NCBI RefSeq assembly: GCF_000470775.1
Contig: NC_022438.1
Coordinates: 2,046,001-2,110,000, forward strand
Direction: 5' to 3'
Length of the DNA stretch: 64,000 nt
Origin: Leifsonia xyli subsp. cynodontis DSM 46306
GTDB lineage: Bacteria; Actinomycetota; Actinomycetes; Actinomycetales; Microbacteriaceae
A model generated the notes under the pieces. That model searched no databases and was not told the origin of the DNA. It saw nothing but the letters and a program-made list of their open reading frames with translations. Numbering within the stretch: position 1 is the stretch's first letter; each line of letters opens with the position of its first letter. Positions 46,637 to 56,423 of the stretch are shown piece after piece. The translations under genes were made by a program, and so were the position numbers.

Positions 46637-46799
46637 CAGGGGCCAGTCTAGTTGCGGCTTCCGCGGACGGTCTCCAACGGCTCCGCCCGCCGCGCCGCCG
46701 CGGGCGCGCGGGATCGAACGGGGAGCGTTCAGAACAGCGGGAGTGGACGCCACAGGCCGATCCTTCCTTCCAGCGAGAACACGGATACCCTTGACAACA

Positions 46800-48164
46800 A
46801 TGCTGATCTCGAACTATTCCACCCCCGACTTCAATCCCTACGGCGACACCCGTGTGGAGAAGCCCAACGCGCTGTGGCCCGCTCCCGTCGCGCCCGGACC
46901 GGTCTCGGCCTCCGTCTCCCTCCCCGGGTCCAAGTCGCTGACCGCCCGCGAACTGGTTCTGGCCGCCCTCGCAGACGGCCCCTCGCTGCTGAGCGCGCCG
47001 CTGCACTCACGCGACAGCGCCGCGATGGTGGAGGCGCTGCGCTCGTTCGGCGTGAGCATCGAGGAGAGAGAAGGCTCAGGAGGGTTCGGCTCGGATTTCC
47101 TGGTCACCCCCGCCGACGAGCTGCTCGGCAGCACCACCGTCGAGTGCGGCCAGGCCGGGACGGTCATGCGCTTCGTGCCGCCGATCGCTGGGCTCGCGCT
47201 CGGCCCGACGATGTTCGACGCGGACGACTCCGCGCGCGGCCGGCCCATGACCGCGATCATCGCCTCCCTCCGCGCGCTCGGCGTGGAGGTCAACGACGAC
47301 GGCCACGGCGCCCTCCCGTTCACCGTCCACGGCACCGGGACGGTCGCCGGCGGCGCGATCGAGGTGGACGCCTCCCGTTCCAGCCAGTTCGTCAGCGCCC
47401 TTCTGCTCTCAGCCAGCCGTTTCGAGAACGGCCTCGAGCTGACGCACTCCGGCGAGCGCCTCCCGAGCCTGCCCCACATCGAGATGACGGTGGCCGCGCT
47501 CGCCGCGCGCGGTGTCGCCGTCGAATCGCCCGAGACGGGCCGCTGGATCGTGCAGCCCGGTCCGATCGCCGCGCGCGACGTGGACATCGAGCCGGATCTG
47601 TCCAACGCCGCCCCCTTCCTGGCCGCGGCCGTCGTCACCGGTGGCTCGGTCACGATCGCGGGCTGTCCCGAGTCGACAACGCAGGTCGGCGCCGACCTGG
47701 CCCGCCTGCTGCCACTGTTCGGGGCGACCGTGACGAAGGACGACGACCGGCTGACGGTCACCGGCCCCGAGCGCGTCCAGGGCATCCGGCTGGATCTGAC
47801 GACCGGCGGCGAACTCGCGCCCGCCCTCGTCGCGATCGCCGCTCTGGCCGACGGCCCGAGCGAGATCACCGGCATCGGCCACATCCGCCACCACGAGACC
47901 GACCGCCTGGCCGCCCTCGCGGCCGAGATCAACGGTCTCGGCGGCGCGGTCACCGAGCTGGAGGACGGCCTCCGCATCGAGCCGAGGCCGCTCACGGGCG
48001 GCGTGTGGCACAGCTACGAAGATCACCGGATGGCGACCGCCGGGGCGATCGTCGGGCTGGCTGTCGAGGGTGTAGAGATCGAGAACGTCGCCACGACGGC
48101 GAAGACCCTCCCCCAATTCACCGAGCTGTGGGCGCGGATGCTCGACGAGAGCGCCCGCCCCTGA
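46800..48164 (+). CDS. aroA: 3-phosphoshikimate 1-carboxyvinyltransferase (EPSP synthase)
   Basis: A 454-residue shikimate-pathway enzyme that joins PEP to shikimate-3-phosphate. The motif [11 protein letters not shown] carries the active-site Lys-Ser and Arg; the position after LT, Asn in most members, is Ala here. [13 protein letters not shown] and [14 protein letters not shown] are also present, and the end has [15 protein letters not shown]. The ATG at 46800 gives the N-terminus usual in Microbacteriaceae ([12 protein letters not shown]). Its stop overlaps the rsgA start (TGATG). Chorismate made through this route would also feed the mutase encoded at 16539. Confidence 0.95.
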   Translation: MLISNYSTPDFNPYGDTRVEKPNALWPAPVAPGPVSASVSLPGSKSLTARELVLAALADGPSLLSAPLHSRDSAAMVEALRSFGVSIEEREGSGGFGSDFLVTPADELLGSTTVECGQAGTVMRFVPPIAGLALGPTMFDADDSARGRPMTAIIASLRALGVEVNDDGHGALPFTVHGTGTVAGGAIEVDASRSSQFVSALLLSASRFENGLELTHSGERLPSLPHIEMTVAALAARGVAVESPETGRWIVQPGPIAARDVDIEPDLSNAAPFLAAAVVTGGSVTIAGCPESTTQVGADLARLLPLFGATVTKDDDRLTVTGPERVQGIRLDLTTGGELAPALVAIAALADGPSEITGIGHIRHHETDRLAALAAEINGLGGAVTELEDGLRIEPRPLTGGVWHSYEDHRMATAGAIVGLAVEGVEIENVATTAKTLPQFTELWARMLDESARP

Positions 48165-49222
48165 TGCCCGGCGGCTCGGGGTCGTGGTGGTCGGACGACG
48201 ATGACGACGACGAGTTCGACCGCTATGACGATTCAGCCATCCGCAGCCGGCCGAATCCCAAAGGCAACCGTCCGCGGACGAAGGTGCGCCCGGAGCACGC
48301 GGACGCGGAGATCGCACGCGTGCTCGGCGTCGACCGCGGGCGCTACACGGTGCTGCTGGACGAAGACGCCGAGCACGAGCGCGAGGTCACGGCCGCCCGG
48401 GCCAGCGAACTGCGCCGGAAGCCCATCGTGACCGGTGACCGGGTCGCGGTCGTGGGCGACACCACCGGTGAGCAGGGAACCCTCGCGCGCATCGTCCGCA
48501 TCGAACCGCGCACGACTCTGCTGCGCCGCAGCGCCGACGACACCGACGAGGTCGAGCGCGTCATCGTCGCGAACGCCGATCAGATGCTCGTCGTCGTCGC
48601 CGCCGCGAACCCCGAACCCCGAACCCGGCTGGTCGACCGCTACCTCGTCGCCGCCTATGATGCGGGGATCGAGCCGATGCTCTGCGTGACGAAGATCGAC
48701 CTGGCCGACCCCTCGCCGTTCCTGCGCAACTTCGCGGGGCTCGACCTGCCGGTGTTCACGAGCCGCGGGGATGCGATCCCGGTCGAGGAGATCACAGCCG
48801 CTCTGATCGGACACGGCACTGTCGTCGTGGGGCACTCGGGCGTCGGCAAGTCGACGCTCGTCAATGCGATCGTGCCCGGCGCCGGGCGCGCGACCGGACA
48901 CGTCAACGAGGTGACCGGGCGCGGGCGGCACACCTCCTCCTCGACCGTCTCGCTGCGGGTCGGGAACGACGCGGGCCACGGCTGGGTCATCGACACCCCG
49001 GGGGTCCGCTCATTCGGGCTCGGGCACGTCGACACCGCCAGCATCCTGACGTCGTTCACCGACCTGGCCCGGCTCGCAGAGGAGTGCCCGCGCGGCTGCA
49101 CCCATCTGCCGGACGCCCCCGACTGCGCGATCGTCGAGGCCGTCGAAGCCGGGCAGCTGGGCGAGATCGGCACAGCCCGGCTGGATTCGCTGCAACGGCT
49201 CCTGACGACATTCGCGCGCTGA
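48164..49222 (+). CDS. rsgA: Ribosome small-subunit-dependent GTPase A
   Basis: A 352-residue circularly permuted GTPase that checks late 30S assembly. After an acidic start (SDDDDDDEFDRYD) and the OB-fold domain come the G motifs in permuted order: G4 VTKID, G1 GHSGVGKST, G3 DTPGVRSFG. The C-terminal zinc site ECPRGCTHLPDAPDC is complete. The start ATG lies in the aroA stop (TGATG), so the two are [12 protein letters not shown]. Confidence 0.95.
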   Translation: MPGGSGSWWSDDDDDDEFDRYDDSAIRSRPNPKGNRPRTKVRPEHADAEIARVLGVDRGRYTVLLDEDAEHEREVTAARASELRRKPIVTGDRVAVVGDTTGEQGTLARIVRIEPRTTLLRRSADDTDEVERVIVANADQMLVVVAAANPEPRTRLVDRYLVAAYDAGIEPMLCVTKIDLADPSPFLRNFAGLDLPVFTSRGDAIPVEEITAALIGHGTVVVGHSGVGKSTLVNAIVPGAGRATGHVNEVTGRGRHTSSSTVSLRVGNDAGHGWVIDTPGVRSFGLGHVDTASILTSFTDLARLAEECPRGCTHLPDAPDCAIVEAVEAGQLGEIGTARLDSLQRLLTTFAR

Positions 49223-49248
49223 CGGCGGCGCTTTGCGAGAATAGCGGC

Positions 49249-49722
49249 ATGACTGAAGCTCGTCTCGAGGCCGGCCAGACCGCGCCCGCATTCACCCTGA
49301 AAGACCAGGACGGCAAACCCGTCTCGCTCGCCGACTACGCCGGTGAGCAGGTCATCGTCTACTTCTACCCCGCGGCGATGACCCCGGGCTGCACCAAGGA
49401 GGCGTGCGACTTCCGTGACAGCCTCACCTCGCTCGCCTCCAGCGGCTACCGGGTCATCGGCATCTCGAAAGACGCCCCGGCCAAGAACAAGCGGTTCGCG
49501 GAGCAGGAAGGGCTGAACTTCCCGCTGCTCTCGGACGAGGACCTCGCGGTGCATAGCGCGTACGGCGCGTACGGCGAGAAGAAGCTCTACGGCAAGGTCG
49601 TGGAGGGCGTCATCCGCTCCACGTTCGTTCTGGACCCGGACGGCAGCGTCCGCCTCCCTCTGTACAACGTGAAAGCCACCGGCCACGTCGCCTCGCTGCG
49701 GAAGAAGCTCGGCCTCGACTGA
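49249..49722 (+). CDS. bcp: Thioredoxin-dependent thiol peroxidase (Bcp/PrxQ)
   Basis: A 157-residue peroxiredoxin that reduces H2O2 and organic hydroperoxides. The peroxidatic Cys is in AMTPGCTKEACDFRD, with the resolving Cys five residues later as in the PrxQ alpha-2/alpha-2 type. LKDQDGKPVSL and VVEGVIRSTFVLDPDG are typical. The ATG at 49249 is the family start. Confidence 0.95.
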   Translation: MTEARLEAGQTAPAFTLKDQDGKPVSLADYAGEQVIVYFYPAAMTPGCTKEACDFRDSLTSLASSGYRVIGISKDAPAKNKRFAEQEGLNFPLLSDEDLAVHSAYGAYGEKKLYGKVVEGVIRSTFVLDPDGSVRLPLYNVKATGHVASLRKKLGLD

Positions 49723-49731
49723 GGACGCCGG

Positions 49732-50495
<764 letters not shown>

Positions 50496-50499
<4 letters not shown>

Positions 50500-51215
50500 G
50501 ACACCTCCAGGGCGGCATCCAGTCGGCGGGCGCTGCGGACGAGCTCCACCGTGTAGGGGTCGGCCGGCGAGGTCAGGATGCGTTCGATCGCGCCTTCCTC
50601 CACCACCCGTCCCTCGCGCAGCACGAGCGCGCGATCGGTCATCCGCGAGATCGTGGCTGACGAACAGGAGCGCCATGCCGCGCTCGGCGACCAGGCTGTC
50701 CAGGAGGTCCACAGGATGTCCGCCTGGACCGTGACGTCGAGCGCGGTCGTCGGCTCGTCCGCGATGAGCAGCCGGGGGCGGCAGGCCAGCGCTGCGGCGA
50801 TGGCCACGCGCTGTCGCTGTCCGCCGGAGATCTCGTGTGCGTAAGCCCGGGCGATGCGTTCGGGATCGGGCAGCCGGACCTCGGCGAGAGCCTCCAGCAC
50901 CGCCTGCCGCAGCCCCGCGCCGCGCAGCCCGAGGTGGCAGCGCAGCGGCTCTGCCACCTGCTTCCCGAGCCGCATGAGCGGGTCGAGCGCTGTCAGCGGC
51001 TCCTGGAAGACGAGGGAGGCCGTCCGCCCGCGGAGCGGCACGAGTACACTCTCCTTCGCCCCGATGACCGGCACCCCGGCGAGTTCGACCTCCCCGGTCG
51101 CCGTCAGCCCGTCGGGGAGCAACCCGGTCACGGCGAACGACGTCAGCGATTTGCCCGAGCCGGACTCGCCGATCAAGCTGAGCCGCTCCCCCTCGTCCAG
51201 CCGGAACGAGACGCC
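50496..51215 (-). pseudogene. Peptide ABC transporter ATPase, first subunit (DppD-like), truncated and frameshifted
   Basis: Walker A GESGSGKSLT, Q-loop VFQEPLTALDPLMRL, signature [15 protein letters not shown] and Walker [13 protein letters not shown] are in one frame. At about 50715 the sense moves to a second frame for [22 protein letters not shown], then returns near 50650 to [14 protein letters not shown], with a few residues lost around the switch region. The N-terminal 25-30 residues are also absent: the frame begins abruptly in GVSFRLDEGERLSLIGESG, joined to the 3' end of dppC. Two small deletions and a frameshift make it non-functional. Confidence 0.85.
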
Positions 51216-52082
51216 CTCCTGAGCGTCGGGTCGCCGATGTCCCGCACTCCGTCGGCGACGAGATTGACTCCGACCACGAGCACCACACCGGGAGCGATCG
51301 CACCCGCCGGGGCGACGGCGACCGTTCCCTGCGCCTCTTGCAGCAGCCGGCCCCACGAGGCGTTCGGCGGCGGCGCCCCGAGCCCCAGATACGACAGGCT
51401 CGCCTCCGCGAGCACGGCGGCGCCGAACTGAAGCGCGAGGTTCACGCTCAGCGTCGGCCAGATGTTGGGCAGGATGTGCCGCCCCACGATGCCCGCCCAC
51501 GAGGTCCCCGCCGTCCGCGCGGCCGTGACATACTGCTGCGCCAGCACGCGCTTCGCGAGGATGCGCGTCAGCCGCGCGACCACCGCCGACAGCGCGAGCC
51601 CGATCGCGAGGATCGCCGTCCCGAGCGACGCCCCCTGCGCCGCGACGATGAGCATGGCGAGCAACAGCGTCGGGAAGGCAATCAGTGTGTCGAGCACAGC
51701 CGAGACCGTGTGGTCCAGCCAGCGCGTCGCGAAAGCGGCCAGCATCCCGACCGTCACACCGACGATCGCGCCGATGACCGCCGCTCCTGCTCCGACCGCG
51801 AGGGCGATCCGGGCGCCGATCATGAGCTGGGTCAGCAGATCGCGCCCGAACCGGTCGGTCCCGAGCCAGTGCGAGGCGTCCGGCGGTTGCAGCCGCCCGC
51901 CCGAGGTGTCGCCCTGCGCGTACGGAAGCCACACGAACGAGACCGCTGCGCACGAGCGCCACCAGCCCGACCAGCGCCAGGCCGAGCCCGAGCGTCAGCG
52001 ACCGCCGCGTGCGGCGACCGGCTCCCGCCCGCCGGTCGGGCGCGGGGCCCTGCGCGCCCGCCTGCTCCACCACCGCGTTCAT
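51216..52082 (-). pseudogene. Peptide ABC transporter permease (DppC-like), frameshifted and truncated
   Basis: The ATG at 52082 starts MNAVVEQAGAQ followed by the first helix (LTLGLGLALVGLVAL). Near 51945 the frame changes, and the sense continues AAVSFVWLPYAQGDT, GTDRFGRDLLTQLMIGARI and the EAA motif region TAARTAGTSWAGIVGRHILP. The C-terminus runs DGVRDIGDPTLR and is then joined to the ATPase without a proper end. So there is one frameshift and a fusion deletion at about 51216. It would pair with DppB to form the membrane channel. Confidence 0.85.
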
Positions 52083-53041
52083 CGGTTCCCCGAAATGCTG
52101 TGCCGCAGCCGCGGGTCGATGAGGCGCTGCGCGATGTCGGCCAGGAAGCCGACGACCAGGACGAACAGTGTCGAGACGAAGAGGATGCCCTGGATGCCGG
52201 GGTAGTCATGCTGCTCGATCGCCCTCAGCAGCATGCTCCCCAGCCCCGGCAGCGTGAACACGCTCTCGACCACGACCGCCCCGAGGAACGTGGTCGCCAG
52301 CTCGATCCCGAGCACCGAGACGACCGGCACCGCGCCGTTCCTCAGCCCGTGCCGCCACATCGCCCGCCCGAGACCGGAGCCGAGCGCGCGGGCGTTGCGC
52401 AAGTAGTCGCTGCCGATCACATCCAGCGTCGCGCTGCGCACGTAGCGGGAGAGGGAGGCGCTCATCACAATCGCGATCGTCGCGATCGGCAGCGCGAGCG
52501 ACCCGAGCGCCGCAGCCGGGTCGGCCCAGTCGTCCCGGGGGAATCCGCCCGACGGGAACCAGCGCAGGGCGATCGAGAACACGCTGACCAGCAGGATGCC
52601 GACCCAGAAAACCGGCACGGCGATCCCAAGCTGCGAGAACGCGGAGAGCGCCAGCCCGTACCACCGGTCGGCCTTCCACGCCGCGAAGAAACCGATCGGC
52701 AGCGCCAGCGCGACCGCGAGCGCGAACGAGAGCAGCGTCAGCGGGACCGTCACCACCAGCCGCGAAGCGATCTCCGGACCGACCGGCAGGGAGGTGATGA
52801 ACGACTCCCCGAGATCGAATGTGAGGAGCGATGCGAACCACGTCGCGAACTGCTGCGCCAGCGGGAGGTCGCTGCCGACCTGCTGCCGCGCCGCCGAGAT
52901 CTGCTCCCGGGTCGCGCTCGCGGAGAGCAGCGCGTTGGCCGGGTCGCCCGGGAGCACACGCAGGAGGAAGAACAGCACCACCATGGCGAGCAGCAGCGAC
53001 ACCACGAGGAAAGCCGTGCGACGGAAGAGGTAGACAGCCAT
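52079..53041 (-). CDS. Peptide ABC transporter permease (DppB-like)
   Basis: A 320-residue permease with six membrane helices and the conserved loop around SDYLRNARALGSGLG. Other family segments are LPGDPANALLSASATREQI near the start and a final ADIAQRLIDPRLRH. The ATG at 53041 is used. It overlaps the dppC start by four bases. The frame is intact, in contrast to dppC and dppD. Confidence 0.92.
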   Translation of the reverse strand: MAVYLFRRTAFLVVSLLLAMVVLFFLLRVLPGDPANALLSASATREQISAARQQVGSDLPLAQQFATWFASLLTFDLGESFITSLPVGPEIASRLVVTVPLTLLSFALAVALALPIGFFAAWKADRWYGLALSAFSQLGIAVPVFWVGILLVSVFSIALRWFPSGGFPRDDWADPAAALGSLALPIATIAIVMSASLSRYVRSATLDVIGSDYLRNARALGSGLGRAMWRHGLRNGAVPVVSVLGIELATTFLGAVVVESVFTLPGLGSMLLRAIEQHDYPGIQGILFVSTLFVLVVGFLADIAQRLIDPRLRHSISGNR

Positions 53042-53130
53042 GATGTTCTCAGCGTAGATGCCCGGACGGCCGGTAGTGGCCCACTCGGGCAGCTGTGGAG
53101 AGGCGGATCGGACGATGCGGGTGTGGAGGA

Positions 53131-54624
53131 CTACTTCTTGACGATGCCGTAGGCGTAGAACTGCGAGTTCAGCCCGTTCACCGGATAGCCGGTCACCTCC
53201 TTCGAGGCGACCACGATCTGCGGATACAGGTACAGCCAGGCGCTGGCCGCATCCTTCGCGATCTGCTCGCCCACGAGCGTGAGCTTCGCGGTCTGCCCGG
53301 CCGTGGTCGACGCTTGCTCCGCTTCGGCGACCCACTGGGTCACCTGGGGGTTGTCGTAGCCCCAGTAGAAGTCCGGGTTGCTATACCAGACCACATCGCG
53401 GTCGTTGACGTACTCCTGCAGCGTCGCGGTGAAGTCGTGGTCCTTGAACACTTTCGTGTACCACTCATCGGCGGAGATCGAGTTGATGTTCACCGTGACT
53501 CCGACTTTGGCGAGTTCCGTCTTGAGGAACTCGGCCACCGCCGGGTGCGGGTCGTAGGTCGGGGTGTCGAGCGTGAACGTGAACCCGTTCGGGAGTCCGG
53601 CCTCGGCCAGCTCCTTCTTCGCGAGCGAGACATCGTACGGGTTGACCGCGGTGAGGTCTTCGTACCAGGGGTCGCTCGGCGGGACCATCGAGCCGATGAG
53701 CGTGCCATAGTCTCCCCAGATCGACGTGAGGAGCTTCTTTTTGTCGATCGCCGAGGAGAGAGCTTTGCGCACCTCGGCCTTGTCGAACGGCGCGACCCTG
53801 TCGTTGAAGGCCAGGAGCTCTTTCGTCGTCGAGGTCCCCTCGCTGATCCGGTAGTCCGCATTGTTCCGGAACTGCGCGAGCGCGTCCGGGCTCTGCACAC
53901 TCGTGACGATATCGACCCGGTTGGTCAGCAGGGCGTTCGAGAGAGCGCTCGCGTCGGTGAAGTACTCGAAGACGACCTCCCTGTTCTTCGCCGCGTCGCC
54001 CCAGTAGCCGCTCCAGCACTCGAGACTGAGCGAACTGCCGCGTTTCCAGGAGCCGAGCTTGTACGGCCCCGTGCCGTCCTCGGCCGTCTTGTAGTTCGAC
54101 GTGCCCGGTCCGTAGACCCAGATGTAGCTGAGGTTGTACGGCAGCGAGATCGACCGCGCCGTCAGCGTAACGACCACGGTCTTCGCGTCGAGCGTCTCGA
54201 TGCCGGAGATCACAGCGAGCTGCGACTTGCGGGCGGACTGGGAGCCGTCGGCGAGGACGCGCTCGATGCTCGACTTCACCGCGGCGCTGGTGAGCGGCGT
54301 GCCGGAGTGGAAGGTCACGCCGTCGCGCAGGGTGAAGGTGTACGTCAGGCCGTCCTCGCTCGCCGTGTAGCCGGTGGCGAGCAGCGGCTCGACTTTGCCG
54401 TCGTCGGTGAGAGCGAACAGGCCCTCGTAGACATTACCGTTCAACGCCTCGGTCACGCCCTGGCCGCCGCCGGTGTTGTCGAGGTTGACGGGCTCATAGA
54501 GCGAGCCGATGGCGATGGACGCGTCAGGGCCGCCAGCGGACGACGAGCCGCCGGCGCAGCCGGCGAGCGCCAGCGCCGAGGCCAGGCCGATCGCGAGCGT
54601 GGCGAAAAGGGGAGTCTTTCTCAA
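53131..54624 (-). CDS. Peptide ABC transporter substrate-binding lipoprotein (DppA/OppA-like)
   Basis: A 497-residue family 5 extracellular binding protein. The signal ends in LALAGC (lipid anchor). Key segments are LYEPVNLDNTGGGQGVTEAL, VNGNVYEGLFALTDDGKVEP-like sequence and LPYNLSYIWVYGPGTSNYK. The start is a TTG at 54624, seven bases after AGGAGAA; there is no better start in frame. It would capture oligopeptides for DppB/C. The coding frame is intact. Confidence 0.9.
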   Translation of the reverse strand: MRKTPLFATLAIGLASALALAGCAGGSSSAGGPDASIAIGSLYEPVNLDNTGGGQGVTEALNGNVYEGLFALTDDGKVEPLLATGYTASEDGLTYTFTLRDGVTFHSGTPLTSAAVKSSIERVLADGSQSARKSQLAVISGIETLDAKTVVVTLTARSISLPYNLSYIWVYGPGTSNYKTAEDGTGPYKLGSWKRGSSLSLECWSGYWGDAAKNREVVFEYFTDASALSNALLTNRVDIVTSVQSPDALAQFRNNADYRISEGTSTTKELLAFNDRVAPFDKAEVRKALSSAIDKKKLLTSIWGDYGTLIGSMVPPSDPWYEDLTAVNPYDVSLAKKELAEAGLPNGFTFTLDTPTYDPHPAVAEFLKTELAKVGVTVNINSISADEWYTKVFKDHDFTATLQEYVNDRDVVWYSNPDFYWGYDNPQVTQWVAEAEQASTTAGQTAKLTLVGEQIAKDAASAWLYLYPQIVVASKEVTGYPVNGLNSQFYAYGIVKK

Positions 54625-54667
54625 GGGCGTTCTCCTGTGCTGTGAGGAAGGCGGGCGTTCGGGCGGA

Positions 54668-55439
54668 TCAGTGCGCGAAGCCCTCGCGGAACACGACGCG
54701 CTTCTCCCCGGCCGTGACCGGGAAGGCAAAGCGGTTGCTCCGCGGCGGCAGCGGACAGTTGAACTGGTCCGAGAAGCCGCAGGGCGGGACGAATGCGCGG
54801 TTGAAGTCGAGGACGGCGCGATCGCCGTGCCGGGTGACGAAGAGGAAGCGGCCGGAGGCGTAGGTCCCGCCGTCGTCCTCGGCGCCGTTGGTCGGGTCGC
54901 CGAAGACCAGCAGCAGCGTCCCCTCGTCGTCGAACGCGCTCAGCGTGTAGTCGACGCCGTCGCGCGAGAAGGAGATGTCTCCGGGCACGACCTTGTCGCG
55001 GGTGAGGCCGTTGTCCCGGATGTGCTCGAACGGGACGGTGTGCTCCCCCGCCACCGGTGTGAACGTCGCCTCGACGACCCACGCCGGGTCGAACGGGAAA
55101 GCGTCGATGGTGTCGAAGGCCCGGATGGCCGGGGAGGCCGCGTCCCAGAGCCGGATGCCTCGCTCAGGCGCGCCGGTGTCGAGGTTGCCGCGCCCGACCG
55201 CGGTGGCGGTGACGGTCGCGGGGTGTCCGGCCAGCGCCTCCTGCGCGGTCGTCGTGTCGCCCTCGGGCAGCCAGCGCGTCTCGATGAGCGCGAGGTTCCC
55301 CGTCGGGCCGGCGACGGGCGGACAGCCGCGAGGAACGCCACGAGTCATAGCCGGCGCGAGCGGTCGCGACGGTGGACGGGGAGGCGAGGAATGGGGCGGG
55401 CGCAGGTGGGGCGGGGAGTTCAGACACGATGTCAGACAT
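54668..55439 (-). pseudogene. DUF1684 protein, frameshifted
   Basis: The ATG at 55439 begins MSDIVSELPAPPAPAPFLAS...ARAGYDSWRSSRLSA. Near 55320 the sense moves to the frame ending at 54668: VAGPTGNLALIETRWLPEG, GVDYTLSAFDDEGTLLLVFG, DRAVLDFNRAFVPPCGFSDQ and PVTAGEKRVVFREG. DUF1684 proteins keep a conserved Cys in PPCGFS, seen here. They often stand beside peptide ABC genes, as here directly upstream of dppA. The shift removes the link between the two halves. No biochemical role is known. Confidence 0.75.
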
Positions 55440-55476
55440 AACGCCACCGAGTCTCGGGGTTGTTCCCAACCCGGCG

Positions 55477-55923
55477 CTATTCGTGTGACTCAGTATTTCG
55501 CGCGGTGGCCTTCACGACCGAAGGGACCACGGCGAGCACCACGGCGGCGACCGCGGGAACGAGCAGGCCCCACCCCAGATCCGGCCGCGCGACGAGGCCC
55601 TGGAAGCTGCCGACGGCGACCGCCAGCATCAGGATCTGGATGGTGACCGTCGAGGCACGCGCCCACGCCCGCAGCGTGAGGATGCCGACCAGCGTCGCGA
55701 TCGCCCATGCTGCGGCCAGCGCTGTGAGCACGAAGATCGCGATCGCCGTCGCGAACGACTCAGGGACGATCGTGAGCAGGTCGACCAGCAGCCAGACCGC
55801 CAGAGCGGTGACAAGAGCGGACTCCAGACCGAGGATCACGGCCAGCGCCACCAGCAGCGGCGGCCGACGGGGGGAAGACAGGGCGGGCACTTTAGCATCC
55901 AAACGTTTCGAGCGTGTGTTCAC
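55477..55923 (-). CDS. Four-helix membrane protein, unknown
   Basis: A 148-residue hydrophobic protein with four predicted membrane helices (near residues 25-48, 55-78, 85-105 and 118-140) and short charged ends. It starts at a GTG at 55923. No family is recognised. It is divergent from whiB, with which it shares the regulatory region. Confidence 0.6.
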   Translation of the reverse strand: MNTRSKRLDAKVPALSSPRRPPLLVALAVILGLESALVTALAVWLLVDLLTIVPESFATAIAIFVLTALAAAWAIATLVGILTLRAWARASTVTIQILMLAVAVGSFQGLVARPDLGWGLLVPAVAAVVLAVVPSVVKATARNTESHE

Positions 55924-55950
55924 AGGGTTGTCTCATACAAAACTATTGAT

Positions 55951-55992
55951 TCGAGTTAACCGCTATGGGAGCATATTGGAGGTCGAGTTAAC
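55951..55992 (+). promoter_or_regulatory. Direct repeat TCGAGTTAAC x2 upstream of whiB
   Basis: TCGAGTTAAC at 55951-55960 and 55983-55992 recurs with a 32-bp period (about three helical turns), within an AT-richer island between the divergent membrane protein and whiB genes. Each carries the palindrome GTTAAC. It is a likely operator or part of the whiB promoter region. Confidence 0.5.
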
Positions 55993-56115
55993 GCTCACAG
56001 GGTCGTGGGCATGTCTCGTTTCTCACGGGTCTGAACCCTGTAACCCGACTGCTTACCTGCATCCTAGGCCTCTGCGGCCGGGAGAAACCTAGCAAACAAC
56101 AAGGAGCACATTTTC

Positions 56116-56364
56116 ATGGATTGGCGCGACAAAGCCGCCTGCCTGACCGCGGACCCCGAACTGTTCTTCCCGGTCGGCAACACCGGCCCCGCTGTCGACC
56201 AGATCGACAAGGCCAAGACCGTCTGCGCACGCTGCACCGTGACCGAGATCTGCCTGCAGTACGCCCTCGAGACCAGCCAGGACTCGGGCGTCTGGGGCGG
56301 CCTCTCCGAGGACGAGCGCCGCGCCCTCAAACGCCGTGCCGCCCGCGCCCGCCGCGCCTCCTGA
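56116..56364 (+). CDS. whiB1: WhiB-family iron-sulfur transcriptional regulator (WhiB1-like)
   Basis: An 82-residue WhiB protein with the four cluster-binding cysteines at about 9, 37, 40 and 46 (KAACL, TVCARCTV, EICLQY), the GVWGG turn and a basic C-terminal tail (KRRAARARR). The order whiB/pdtaS matches the whiB1-pdtaS region of mycobacteria, so it is probably the WhiB1/WblE ortholog, a nitric-oxide-sensitive regulator essential in that group. A leader of unknown length lies upstream, where the TCGAGTTAAC repeat is found. Confidence 0.93.
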   Translation: MDWRDKAACLTADPELFFPVGNTGPAVDQIDKAKTVCARCTVTEICLQYALETSQDSGVWGGLSEDERRALKRRAARARRAS

Positions 56365-56423
56365 GCCCGCGCGATCCCGACCCCGGTTCGGCCCTCGTTC
56401 CCCATGACACGGCCGGGGCGGCG

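Noticed and set aside
46578..46799. Upstream extension of aroA to 46578
   Set aside because: That part is the antisense of the sigR gene; the ATG at 46800 matches the family's N-terminus.
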